Assembly: GCF_032271945.1 (NCBI RefSeq)
Contig: NZ_CP130319.1
Location: 3,305,001-3,369,000 of the forward strand
DNA: 64,000 bases
DNA from: Paenibacillus sp. MBLB1832
GTDB taxonomy: Bacteria; Bacillota; Bacilli; Paenibacillales; NBRC-103111
Direction: 5' to 3'
A program made the translations under genes and the position numbers. Shown here piece after piece: positions 8,583 to 16,669 of this stretch; the stretch's first letter is position 1; each line of letters starts with the position of its first letter. The notes under the pieces are model-generated. The model worked only from the letters and a program-made list of their open reading frames with translations. It did not search any database and was not told where the DNA came from.

Positions 8583-9214
8583 GTATTTTACTAGAAGAGA
8601 AACAACGCGCGTTTACTGAACTGCGCGAGATTAAAGCGAATTTGGCGGCACGCGGCTGGTTTCCAGCGACTAGCGGAAATTTGTCTGTACGTGTTGGCGA
8701 GTTCGATCCAAGCGCTTTTACCTTTGCGATTACATCCAGTGGTCGAGATAAATCGGTGCAAACCCCGGAAGACTTCCTCCTCGTCAATGAGAAGGGGCTT
8801 CCTACCGAGGCGACTAGCTTGAAGCCTTCGGCAGAAACGTTGATCCACAGTGAGATTTATCGCCTGACAGGTGCTGGGGCTATTTTTCACGTACACACGA
8901 TCTACAACAACTTGGTGTCTGAGCTGTATGGTGAACGCGGCAGCATCCCAGTTAACGGGGTTGAGCTGATCAAAGCGTTCAACATCTGGGACGAGGAAGC
9001 TCAAATTGAGATTCCGATCCTGCCGAACTACGCAGCCATTCCGCGTATTGCTGAGCTGGTTGAAGGTGCAATCGTGCCGCGCATTCCAGGCATCGTGCTG
9101 CGCAAGCACGGTATTTATGCTTGGGGTGCGAACGCGTTCGAGGCGAAGCGCCACCTCGAGGCGTTCGAGTTTTTGTTCGAGTATGTGTACCGTTATCACA
9201 TGATGACGAAGTAA
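8579..9214 (+). CDS. mtnB: Methylthioribulose-1-phosphate dehydratase
   Basis: Class II aldolase/adducin-family dehydratase converting methylthioribulose-1-phosphate to the 2,3-diketo compound used by MtnW. 211 residues. Zinc ligands are in FHVHTIYNN, and a further histidine is in KRHLEAFEF. TSGNLSVRV is typical of the N-terminal half. It ends the operon, and no acireductone dioxygenase (mtnD) follows; a terminator stands 17 bases after the stop. Confidence 0.93.
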   Translation: MSILLEEKQRAFTELREIKANLAARGWFPATSGNLSVRVGEFDPSAFTFAITSSGRDKSVQTPEDFLLVNEKGLPTEATSLKPSAETLIHSEIYRLTGAGAIFHVHTIYNNLVSELYGERGSIPVNGVELIKAFNIWDEEAQIEIPILPNYAAIPRIAELVEGAIVPRIPGIVLRKHGIYAWGANAFEAKRHLEAFEFLFEYVYRYHMMTK

Positions 9215-9231
9215 AAAATTTTGTGGATAGA

Positions 9232-9257
9232 GCCTCCCGCGATGGGAGGCTTTTTTC
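9232..9257 (+). terminator. Terminator of mtnWXB
   Basis: Perfect stem GCCTCCC/GGGAGGC with a 5-base loop followed by TTTTTT. Confidence 0.9.
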
Positions 9258-9283
9258 GTTCTGACGGGGTGGTGGAGTGGCGG

Positions 9284-9622
9284 GTGATAGTCGATTTTTC
9301 CGATTATCTCCGCGCTTTTTGCCGCGTTGCAGGCGAGATAGTCGATTTTTTCGATTATCTCCGTACTTTTCGCCGCGTTGCTGGCGAGATAGTCGATTTT
9401 TTCGATTATCTCCGCGCTTTTCGCCTCGTTGCTGGCGAGATAGTCGTTTTTTTTCGATTATCTCCGCACTTTTCGCCACATTGCTGGCGAAATAGTCGTT
9501 TTTTTCCGATTATCTCCGTACTTTTCGCCTCGTTGCAGGCGAGATAGTCGTTTTTTTCCGATTATCTCCGCACTTTTCGCCACATTGCTGCGAGATAATC
9601 GATTTTTTCGATTATCTCCGTA
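9284..9622. repeat. Tandem array of seven 51-52 bp hairpin units (array 1)
   Basis: The 510-base gap between mtnB and dnaD holds a direct-repeat array. Unit anchors (the GATA of each unit) fall at 9286, 9337, 9388, 9439, 9491, 9543 and 9594, giving spacings of 51, 51, 51, 52, 52, 51. Each unit has an inverted repeat, GAGATAGTCGA then T-rich loop then TCGATTATCTC, and a 24-25 base connector with GCC.CGTTGC.GGC. The arms pair perfectly as RNA if G-U pairs are allowed. No unit differs enough to be a CRISPR spacer. The same architecture and period recur at 27.6-27.9 kb. Confidence 0.9.
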
Positions 9623-9672
9623 CTTTTAGCACCACTAGCTTACGTGTTCATCAATTTCTTAGCGAGCTCTTC

Positions 9673-9725
9673 AAAAAAAAACGCCCACTCCCCACCCTGA
9701 TAATGTGAGAATTGGACGTTTTTTT
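9673..9725 (-). terminator. Weak bidirectional terminator after dnaD
   Basis: An A8 run, ACGCC...GG-A-CGT arms with one bulge, and a T7 run lie between the convergent mtnB/array side and dnaD. The stem is short and the loop long, so this is tentative. Confidence 0.4.
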
Positions 9726-10408
9726 CATGAGCGCGTCTGCCGAAAACGCTGTGAATATTCCTTGGCCTGCTCTGCTGTCGAAACCCGATTACGGCTCCAA
9801 TCCAGCAAAATCCGATCAATGTAACGAAAATGCACTTTACCTGCGAATACAGCCTCTTTCAAAGCTGTCAGGATCAGTTCTTCTTTATAATTGTCTTTAT
9901 CTAGCCAATTGGAGATCGTTTCAAACTCCATCGGCGTTAATGGCCGTGCGAATTCGTTCTCAATCGTCGTGTAAATATTTTTCACCCGATCATCTTGTGC
10001 TGCTTGAGTAGGTGCGGCTTCGCTCAACTCCCTTAGCTGCTGCTCGGCCATTCCCTTCGCCAGCTTCGTATAGAGAGGCGTTAAGTTGTACACCTCACTG
10101 CGGAAGCCCGTCATATCGGTCTGTTCATCAATCGCAATGAATTGATCGCGAATCAACTTTTGAACACTTGCGATAACCGCATCAGGCGATGCTGACATGC
10201 GCTCCTGAATTTCATCCAATGTCGGGAAGCTATTGTTCTCCTTCTCTACGAATGAAATCAAATGAATGAGTGTCATCACATCGACCTCACTTAACTGCAA
10301 ACTGCGGTACAGCTTAAGCAGAAGGCTCGGAACCGCGACAGTTCCTTCTTGTAAGCTCTTTAACAGGATCGTTTCGATTCGAGCCTGATTATATGTTGAT
10401 GGACTCAC
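9725..10408 (-). CDS. dnaD: DnaD-domain replication initiation protein
   Basis: 227 residues, as expected for DnaD. The N-terminal winged helix (about 15-100) has the DEIQERMSASPDAVIASVQKL helix-turn-helix region. The C-terminal DnaD domain (about 140-210) contains NEFARPLTPMEFETISNW and ILTALKEAV. DnaD helps load helicase at oriC and at restart sites in low-GC Gram-positives. It follows asnS by about 50 bases, the asnS-dnaD linkage known from Bacillus. Confidence 0.93.
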   Translation of the reverse strand: MSPSTYNQARIETILLKSLQEGTVAVPSLLLKLYRSLQLSEVDVMTLIHLISFVEKENNSFPTLDEIQERMSASPDAVIASVQKLIRDQFIAIDEQTDMTGFRSEVYNLTPLYTKLAKGMAEQQLRELSEAAPTQAAQDDRVKNIYTTIENEFARPLTPMEFETISNWLDKDNYKEELILTALKEAVFAGKVHFRYIDRILLDWSRNRVSTAEQAKEYSQRFRQTRS

Positions 10409-10459
10409 ACGTTGATCCCCTTTCTCCCATGAAACCTAAATCTCCCTACCATCCTCAGC

Positions 10460-11749
10460 TTATGGGTAAAGACGATATAACAAACGCGGGAATGGAATCG
10501 TTTCACGTACGTGATCCAATCCGCAAATCCAAGCAACGGTACGCTCTAAACCTAGCCCGAAGCCTGAATGAGGCACTGTACCATATTTTCGAAGATCCAA
10601 GTACCATTGGTATGCTTCTTGTGAAAGCTCGTGCTCCGTGAAACGCTGCGCCATGAGTTCTGGATCATCGATCCGCTGACTTCCGCCAATGATTTCGCCG
10701 TATCCTTCAGGTGCGATCATATCGGCACAAAGCACAACTTCAGGCCGGCTCGGATCTGGCTTCATGTAGAAAGCCTTAATTTCTGTTGGCCAATGTGTGA
10801 TGAAAACTGGCGTCTCGTACTGTGCGGCAATCGCCGTTTCGTGCGGAGCTCCGAAATCTTCACCCCAAGCAAATTCATGTCCATTCTTTTGCAAATAGTC
10901 TACAGCTTCATCGTACGTGATGCGCGGGAAGCTGCCTTTAATTTTCTCCAGCTTGGATGTATCTCGCTCCAGCGTTTCCAACTCAGCTTTACAATTCGCC
11001 AACACGGTTTGCACGATGTGTGAAACGAATTGCTCCTGCACTTCAAGGTTCTCTGCATGATCCACGAACGCCATCTCAGGCTCGATCATCCAGAATTCAA
11101 TTAAGTGACGGCGTGTCTTAGATTTCTCTGCACGGAAGGTCGGACCGAATGAATATACACGCCCCAGTGCCATCGCCGCGGCTTCCATATACAATTGTCC
11201 ACTCTGCGTCAAGAATGCGTCTTCATCGAAATATTTCGTATGGAACAAATTGGTCGTTCCTTCACACGAAGATGGCGTCAGAATAGGAGGATCGACTAGA
11301 TGGAATCCGCGATCGTTGAAAAATTGCTGAACTGCTTTAATAATTTCCGCGCGAATCACGAGCACGGCACGCTGACGCGGACTGCGGATCCACAAGTGAC
11401 GATTATCCATGAGGAAATCGACCCCGTGCTCTTTTGGCGTAATCGGATACTCTTCTGTCACTTGAATAATCTCCACACCGGTCACGTCAAGCTCAAAGCC
11501 GCCTTTACTGCGCGTATCTTCTTTCACTGTACCTGTTATGTATAACGAGCTCTCTTGTGTCAACTTGGAGGCCGCTTCCCAGACCTCTTCGCTTACTTCG
11601 CTTTTTACAACAACACCTTGTATATATCCGGAGCCGTCTCTCAGCTGCAAAAATTGTATTTTACCGCTCGAACGTTTCTTATTTAACCAACAGCCAATTG
11701 TGACAGATTGCCCGACATGATGTTTAACTTCGCCAATTGTACTTTTCAT
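10460..11749 (-). CDS. asnS: Asparaginyl-tRNA synthetase
   Basis: Class IIb synthetase of 429 residues. The N-terminal OB-fold anticodon-binding domain begins near residue 15 ([20 protein letters not shown]). The catalytic domain has motif 2 around [20 protein letters not shown] and the C-terminal motif 3 [16 protein letters not shown]. Asn rather than Asp specificity is inferred from length and linkage to dnaD. It charges tRNA-Asn in the cytosol. Confidence 0.96.
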   Translation of the reverse strand: MKSTIGEVKHHVGQSVTIGCWLNKKRSSGKIQFLQLRDGSGYIQGVVVKSEVSEEVWEAASKLTQESSLYITGTVKEDTRSKGGFELDVTGVEIIQVTEEYPITPKEHGVDFLMDNRHLWIRSPRQRAVLVIRAEIIKAVQQFFNDRGFHLVDPPILTPSSCEGTTNLFHTKYFDEDAFLTQSGQLYMEAAAMALGRVYSFGPTFRAEKSKTRRHLIEFWMIEPEMAFVDHAENLEVQEQFVSHIVQTVLANCKAELETLERDTSKLEKIKGSFPRITYDEAVDYLQKNGHEFAWGEDFGAPHETAIAAQYETPVFITHWPTEIKAFYMKPDPSRPEVVLCADMIAPEGYGEIIGGSQRIDDPELMAQRFTEHELSQEAYQWYLDLRKYGTVPHSGFGLGLERTVAWICGLDHVRETIPFPRLLYRLYP

Positions 11750-11818
11750 CTAACCTTCATCCTCCCTAAACTGCAGATCATTTCCATTGTACACTATTTC
11801 ATACTTGCCACGAAAGAT

Positions 11819-13036
11819 TCAGAGGGACTGACCTGCCCCAGTAGCAATAAGGCCATAGGTATCCTGCGCAATCACCCACTCCTCATTCGTCGGAATAACT
11901 AGCACTTCAACCTTGGAGCCTGGCTTCGTAATACGCTTCTCAATGCCTCTGCCCGCCTCATTCGCTTCCCTGTCAAAATCAACCCCCAAGAAGCTCAGTT
12001 GCTCGCACACTGCTTGCCGCAGCGGCGCCGAATTCTCGCCGACGCCCGCTGTAAACACAATCGCATCCACGCCATTCATCGCGGCTGTATAAGCGCCGAT
12101 GTATTTGCGTAAACGATACGCATACATCTCAAATGCCAGGCCAGCGTTCCCATCGCCCGCTTCCATCGCCTCTACAATCTCCCGCATATCGCTGGAGATC
12201 CCCGAGATCGCCTGCAGGCCGCTATGCTTATTCAGCATCGAGCTGACCTCGCCGATCGTCAAATCCTCCTTGCCCATCACGTACGGCACGATGGCCGGAT
12301 CCAGATCGCCGCTGCGCGTGCCCATCATAAGCCCCTCGAGCGGGGTCATCCCCATGCTCGTGTCGACCGACTGGCCGCCCTGTACGGCGGCGCAGGAAGC
12401 TCCGTTACCAATGTGACAGGTAACGAGCTTCAACTGCCCCAGCGGGCGTCCTAGGAAGGCAGCGGCACGCTCGCTGACGTACTGGTGCGACGTACCGTGG
12501 AAACCGTAGCGGCGCACCTTGTGCTTCCGGTAGAGGGCCATCGGCACCGGATACAGGTAGGCCTTCGCCGGCATCGACTGATGGAAGGCGGTGTCGAAAA
12601 CGACAGCCTGCGGAACCCCAGGCATGTTCGCCTCCACCGCCGAAATGCCCAGCATATGCGCTGGATTGTGCAGCGGCGCCAAATCGAAGAGACGCCGGAT
12701 CTCTTTCTTCACCTCGTCTGTCACGAGGACGGAGCTCTTGAACGATTCGCCGCCGTGAACGACGCGGTGGCCGACGGCATCGATCGCAGAAATATCCGCA
12801 ATGACGCCATGCTCAGGATGCACCAGAATGTCCAGCACCTTGCGAATAGCCGTTGTATGCTCCAGTATTTCATCAACTTTATGATAATCCGGTTTATCGG
12901 TTGGCTCATGCAGGAGGATCGCGGAATCCATCCCGATGCGCTCCACACGGCCTTTGGCCAGAACAGAGGCATCCTCCATTTGGAAAAGCTGATATTTCAC
13001 CGAGGAGCTTCCTGCATTAATAACGAGAATATTCAT
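11819..13036 (-). CDS. ackA: Acetate kinase
   Basis: Interconverts acetyl phosphate + ADP with acetate + ATP. 405 residues with the N-terminal signature NAGSSSVKYQLF, GHRVVHGGE, the phosphate/adenosine motif GNGASCAAV, and FTAGVGENS. A butyrate kinase is less likely from length. The start overlaps the stop of the 3-hydroxyacyl-CoA dehydrogenase gene by four bases, implying coupling. The central part (about 12000-12780) is clearly richer in GC than both ends. Confidence 0.95.
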   Translation of the reverse strand: MNILVINAGSSSVKYQLFQMEDASVLAKGRVERIGMDSAILLHEPTDKPDYHKVDEILEHTTAIRKVLDILVHPEHGVIADISAIDAVGHRVVHGGESFKSSVLVTDEVKKEIRRLFDLAPLHNPAHMLGISAVEANMPGVPQAVVFDTAFHQSMPAKAYLYPVPMALYRKHKVRRYGFHGTSHQYVSERAAAFLGRPLGQLKLVTCHIGNGASCAAVQGGQSVDTSMGMTPLEGLMMGTRSGDLDPAIVPYVMGKEDLTIGEVSSMLNKHSGLQAISGISSDMREIVEAMEAGDGNAGLAFEMYAYRLRKYIGAYTAAMNGVDAIVFTAGVGENSAPLRQAVCEQLSFLGVDFDREANEAGRGIEKRITKPGSKVEVLVIPTNEEWVIAQDTYGLIATGAGQSL

Positions 13037-13905
13037 AATCGGTCACCATCCTTATCGTAACGGAAGAAGCCTTCCCCCGTTTTAGCGCCTAGATGACCAG
13101 CTCGAACCATTTGCTTCAGCAGGTAGGAAGGTCTGTATTTGATATCACCGTATTCACGGAACATTCCTTCAAGCGCAGCCTGTACGGCATCCAGTCCGAA
13201 ACGATCGCACATCTCGAGTGGACCGTACTTGAAGTCATACCCGATTCGCATCGCTCCATCGATATCTTCCGCCGAGGCAACACCTTCGGATAACGTATGC
13301 AGCGCTTCGTTTATCAAGGTGCAAATGAGCCGTGTTGTGATATAGCCTGGTGATTCCGTGACTTTAATACTTTTTTTATGCAGCAATTCATCAATGAATT
13401 GTCGTGTGTGCTTGTATGTATCGTCGGATGTTTTCATTGCGCGGACGATCTCAACGAGATTGATCTTTGCAACGGGATGCAAGAAATGCAGGCCAATAAC
13501 TCGTTCGGGATGCGTGGTAACTGCCGCAATCTCGGTAACGCTAAGTGTTGAGGTATTCGTAGCCAGGATGATCGATTCAGAACAAATCTGATTCAATTGA
13601 AAAAAGACATGCTTCTTAGCATTCAAATCTTCAGAAATCGTTTCGATGACGAAATCACAAGCGGCCATGTCCAGAATCGAATCGGCTCTCTTGATTTTAG
13701 ACAAAATGGATTTCTTCTCCGCCTCCGTCAATGCCCACCGATCGATTTGCTTATCTAAACTAACCGTAATCTGCTCGATCGCGCGGTCTAGTTTCTCTAT
13801 CGTTTTTTCGGCAAGCATAACGTCCAGTCCACGGGCTGCAAGCATCTCTGCTATCCCCTGTCCCATCGTACCCCCACCAATGACTCCAATCGTTTTATAC
13901 ATCAT
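13033..13905 (-). CDS. 3-hydroxyacyl-CoA dehydrogenase (3-hydroxybutyryl-CoA type)
   Basis: NAD-dependent oxidation of 3-hydroxyacyl-CoA to 3-ketoacyl-CoA. The Rossmann motif GVIGGGTMGQGIAEM is at residues 6-20. The catalytic-region signature GLHFLHPVAKINLVE includes the catalytic His, and GYDFKYGPLEMCDRFGLD lies in the C-terminal helical domain. 290 residues equals the small single-domain Hbd form. Neighbouring ackA suggests a role in short-chain acyl-CoA or overflow metabolism. The exact chain length used cannot be read from sequence. Confidence 0.88.
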   Translation of the reverse strand: MMYKTIGVIGGGTMGQGIAEMLAARGLDVMLAEKTIEKLDRAIEQITVSLDKQIDRWALTEAEKKSILSKIKRADSILDMAACDFVIETISEDLNAKKHVFFQLNQICSESIILATNTSTLSVTEIAAVTTHPERVIGLHFLHPVAKINLVEIVRAMKTSDDTYKHTRQFIDELLHKKSIKVTESPGYITTRLICTLINEALHTLSEGVASAEDIDGAMRIGYDFKYGPLEMCDRFGLDAVQAALEGMFREYGDIKYRPSYLLKQMVRAGHLGAKTGEGFFRYDKDGDRL

Positions 13906-13935
13906 AGCGCACTTCTCCTTCTTCCATGCACATCA

Positions 13936-13973
13936 AAAAATACAAGAACCGCTGGCCTAATTGGCCAACGGTC
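13936..13973 (-). terminator. Terminator of the FtsH-like gene
   Basis: On the minus strand, ACCGTTGGCC-AATTA-GGCCAGCGGT is followed by TCTTGTATTTTTT. It begins a few bases after the protease stop codon. Confidence 0.7.
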
Positions 13974-13977
13974 ATTA

Positions 13978-15486
13978 TTATGCACTTTGTGACACCGAGG
14001 CGTCAAATAACGTTCGAAATGTCTCGCCTGAAAGCACTTCTTCCCTCATTAGAATTGCAAAAGCATGGTCAAAAATGCTTCGCTGTTCTTCTAACATCTG
14101 TTTCGTTCGAAGCATTAATGCATCCAGAATGGCCGCATTTTCTTTCATCAGCTGTTCCTTGGTCACCATTTCACGGTCGATAATACCTAAACCCGTTAAA
14201 CCCGCATCCATCATATTACGCACCATCGAGAGCGATTGCTCGAAATCATTACGAGATCCTGTGCTGCGACCGCCGTAAATCATTTCCTCTGCTGCCGCAC
14301 CGCCAAGTGCGATCATGATCTGCTCTTCAATATAATCCTTCGTGTATAGATAATGATCTTGCGGCGGATTGTGACGCACATAGCCTAATGCTTTGCCGCG
14401 CGGACTAACGGTAACCTGAGATACGGAACCAGGTCGAACAAGCTCCGCAATAATAGCATGACCCAATTCGTGATATGCCACACGTTCTTTCTCGCCATGG
14501 GCCGTTTCTTTATCCGTACGCTCGCCCATCATGACTTTATCAATCGCTGAGGCCAAATGGGACTTCTCAATCGCTTGCTTATCCTCACGCATTGCATAAA
14601 TCGCAGCCTCATTCAGCACGCCTTCCAACTGCGCACCCGAGAATCCGAAAGTTTGCTCTGCTGTCTGATCCAATGATACGCCATCCGCGAGCGGCTTGTT
14701 CTTTCCATGAATCTTTAGAATCGCAAGGCGGCCTTTCTTATCGGGCAAATCCACTTCAATATGTCTGTCAAAACGCCCTGGACGCAGCAATGCGCTATCC
14801 AGCATTTCTTTACGGTTCGTTGCTGCAATAATGAGAATTCGAGGCGCATCATTCGTATGAATCCCGTCCATCTCGGTAAGCAATTGATTCAACGTCTGGT
14901 CATATTCACGCTGCTGACCGCCGTCACGTTTACCACCGATTACATCGATCTCATCGATAAAAATAATGGCATTTTCCTTGCCCTCTTTGATGGCACGCGT
15001 TCTTGCTGTTTGAAACAAGTCACGAACACGGCTTGCACCAACACCCACGTACATCTCAACAAATTCAGAGCCAGATGCAGCTAGGTAAATGGAGTTTGTA
15101 TAATGCGCAGCTGCTTTCGCCATTAAGGTTTTTCCTGTCCCTGGCGGGCCAGTTAACAATAAGCCTTTCAACGGTCGAATGCCTAATTTCTTAATTTCCT
15201 CATGTTTAATCAAAAAATCAAGAGCTTCCATTAATTCTTTCTTTGCACGATCTTGTCCACCAATTTCATCGAATGTCAGCATGGACGGAGTCCGGTTCTT
15301 GCTCTTCCGATCTCCACCGCCTGCAGAAGTACTGATACCGCCGCCGCGGGTTTTCATCATATAGAATAGTGTAACACCCAAACCGCATATGAATAGGATC
15401 GGCAGCACATTCACACCTTGATAAATCAGAAAAGCCAGTAAAACTGGGACTACACCGATACCAATTTCTTTATATATTTTAATCAT
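13978..15486 (-). CDS. FtsH-like membrane AAA+ metalloprotease lacking the usual extracytoplasmic domain
   Basis: 502 residues from ATG 15486, where TTGGAGTG gives correct spacing. Two hydrophobic segments (about 9-24 and 28-42) are joined by only a few residues, so the FtsH external domain is absent. The AAA+ domain has Walker A GPPGTGKTLMAK, Walker B IIFIDEID and the second region of homology ATNRKEMLDSALLRPGRFD. The peptidase domain has zinc motif HELGH and the later TGSRNDFEQ aspartate, so it looks active. It is shorter than housekeeping FtsH (about 640 residues). It overlaps the upstream membrane-protein gene by 8 bases. Likely a specialised paralogue; substrate unknown. Confidence 0.85.
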   Translation of the reverse strand: MIKIYKEIGIGVVPVLLAFLIYQGVNVLPILFICGLGVTLFYMMKTRGGGISTSAGGGDRKSKNRTPSMLTFDEIGGQDRAKKELMEALDFLIKHEEIKKLGIRPLKGLLLTGPPGTGKTLMAKAAAHYTNSIYLAASGSEFVEMYVGVGASRVRDLFQTARTRAIKEGKENAIIFIDEIDVIGGKRDGGQQREYDQTLNQLLTEMDGIHTNDAPRILIIAATNRKEMLDSALLRPGRFDRHIEVDLPDKKGRLAILKIHGKNKPLADGVSLDQTAEQTFGFSGAQLEGVLNEAAIYAMREDKQAIEKSHLASAIDKVMMGERTDKETAHGEKERVAYHELGHAIIAELVRPGSVSQVTVSPRGKALGYVRHNPPQDHYLYTKDYIEEQIMIALGGAAAEEMIYGGRSTGSRNDFEQSLSMVRNMMDAGLTGLGIIDREMVTKEQLMKENAAILDALMLRTKQMLEEQRSIFDHAFAILMREEVLSGETFRTLFDASVSQSA

Positions 15487-16015
15487 TCGGCCACACTCCA
15501 ATCTGGGAGATTCTTGGCAGTAGGATGAATTTCGTTGCATCACCATCTGTCAAACGGATATACACATTTTGCTCATCCATTTCACTATCTACTTTCAGTT
15601 GGCCAACACCATCCGCAAATTTCTGCAACGTTGTTGGAATATCGGCATAATGTCTAGTTTCCATCGCTTGTGCAACATCAAACAGCGCTTTGGACCACCA
15701 AGCGTCAAGTTCAGCCGAGGATGGGTTGTTAACTTTTATATTTACCGTGCGCTTCCCGATAATCGAGGCGCCTTCTTTATGAATTTGTTCCACGACAGTC
15801 CGCAAATTCGCGTCTGGCTTTAACGTCACTTCAATATTGACATCATTCGATGACAGCTTCATCGTTGAATGCGTAACACCAGGTGCTTCACTAATGATCT
15901 GTGATAACGGATTTTCCATGGCAAAACTCGTATAAGCAAACCAGCCGCCAAAAAGCACGCCAGCTGAAATAATCACGCTCAAAATAACAGGAAAAAGGCG
16001 CAGCTTCATCTTCAT
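15479..16015 (-). CDS. Membrane-anchored protein of unknown function, coupled to FtsH-like protease
   Basis: 178 residues from ATG 16015 (AGAGGTGG upstream; an ATG at 16036 is possible). One N-terminal transmembrane helix (about 8-28) is followed by a roughly 150-residue domain predicted outside the cytoplasm. The domain starts with a strand-helix-strand pattern (VNIEVTLKPDANL...TVNIKVNN). No family is recognised. The end overlaps the start of the FtsH-like gene by 8 bases. Since that protease lacks its outer domain, this protein may supply it in trans; that is inference. Confidence 0.7.
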   Translation of the reverse strand: MKMKLRLFPVILSVIISAGVLFGGWFAYTSFAMENPLSQIISEAPGVTHSTMKLSSNDVNIEVTLKPDANLRTVVEQIHKEGASIIGKRTVNIKVNNPSSAELDAWWSKALFDVAQAMETRHYADIPTTLQKFADGVGQLKVDSEMDEQNVYIRLTDGDATKFILLPRISQIGVWPND

Positions 16016-16121
16016 GGATTCGCGTCCACCTCTCATCGTTCATATTTGATTTCGCTCAAAAAGCTATACGAAGAGTATATCACTTTCATATACACCTATG
16101 CCTTATGTAAAGAGTGGAAAC

Positions 16122-16150
16122 AAAAAAACTCAGCCTTCTTAATGAAGGCT
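16122..16150 (-). terminator. Terminator overlapping the end of tseB
   Basis: Stem AGCCTTC-ATTAA-GAAGGCT on the minus strand with a T7 run; the hairpin begins within the last codons of tseB. Confidence 0.85.
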
Positions 16151-16627
16151 AAGTCGATAAGTATCCATATAAGTCCCGTCTTTGAACGAGTAGTAATCAT
16201 AGAAATACCGCGTACCTCTATCATCCTTCGTCTTGTAAAACACTTCCCATACGTAGTCATTCCCTAGCTTGCCTGGCATAACACGTTCGATCTGACTGGT
16301 AGCAGCTTTCTTTAGAACAGCTTCTCTAGCACCCGCTTCCGTAAATGCACCTTCCGTCATTTCTGTATGAACAGATTGATCATTCACCCAGGCAATGAGC
16401 GATTGTCCTAGTTTATTCTCGCCATAAACAATTTGGAAGGCTTCATCCCCATAGAAGAAATCAACCTTCGTAGCTTTCGTCATCATACTGTTCTCATACG
16501 CTTTCTCGACAGCAACACGCTTCTCATCCCAATGTTCATTTTGAATGTTGAGATAAAAGCGGCTAAGCACAACGCCAAGCGTTCCTACGATAAAAACGCC
16601 TAGCATAATCGTTCGCTTCGCATTCAT
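16139..16627 (-). CDS. tseB: TseB/YpmB-like cell-wall elongation regulator (DUF5590)
   Basis: 162 residues with a single N-terminal transmembrane helix (about 7-24) and an external domain, the layout of YpmB/TseB, which modulates PBP2A in Bacillus. EAYENSMMTKATKVDFFYGDE and YVWEVFYKTKDDRG fit the tandem PepSY-like fold. Position near asnS-dnaD agrees with the Bacillus order ypmB-aspB-asnS-dnaD, although aspB is not here. GGGAGGT gives the start. The function is taken from the family. Confidence 0.75.
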   Translation of the reverse strand: MNAKRTIMLGVFIVGTLGVVLSRFYLNIQNEHWDEKRVAVEKAYENSMMTKATKVDFFYGDEAFQIVYGENKLGQSLIAWVNDQSVHTEMTEGAFTEAGAREAVLKKAATSQIERVMPGKLGNDYVWEVFYKTKDDRGTRYFYDYYSFKDGTYMDTYRLSLH

Positions 16628-16669
16628 GAAGCTGTGTACCTCCCTTAAATCGACTCCCGCGGCTTGAAG

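Noticed and set aside
8591-9199. 202-residue minus-strand frame
   Set aside because: Complete antisense overlap with mtnB, whose family identity is certain.
8979-9547. Open frames on both strands running through hairpin array 1, giving 17-residue protein repeats
   Set aside because: Because 51 bases equal 17 codons, stop-free frames arise from the repeat itself. There is no ribosome site, and the 52-base units break the phase.
9284-9622. Possible CRISPR array
   Set aside because: Units are contiguous and similar along their whole length; there are no unique spacers, and no cas genes are nearby.
12485-13060. 191-residue plus-strand frame
   Set aside because: Antisense shadow of the GC-rich part of ackA; basic, low-complexity composition and no start signals.
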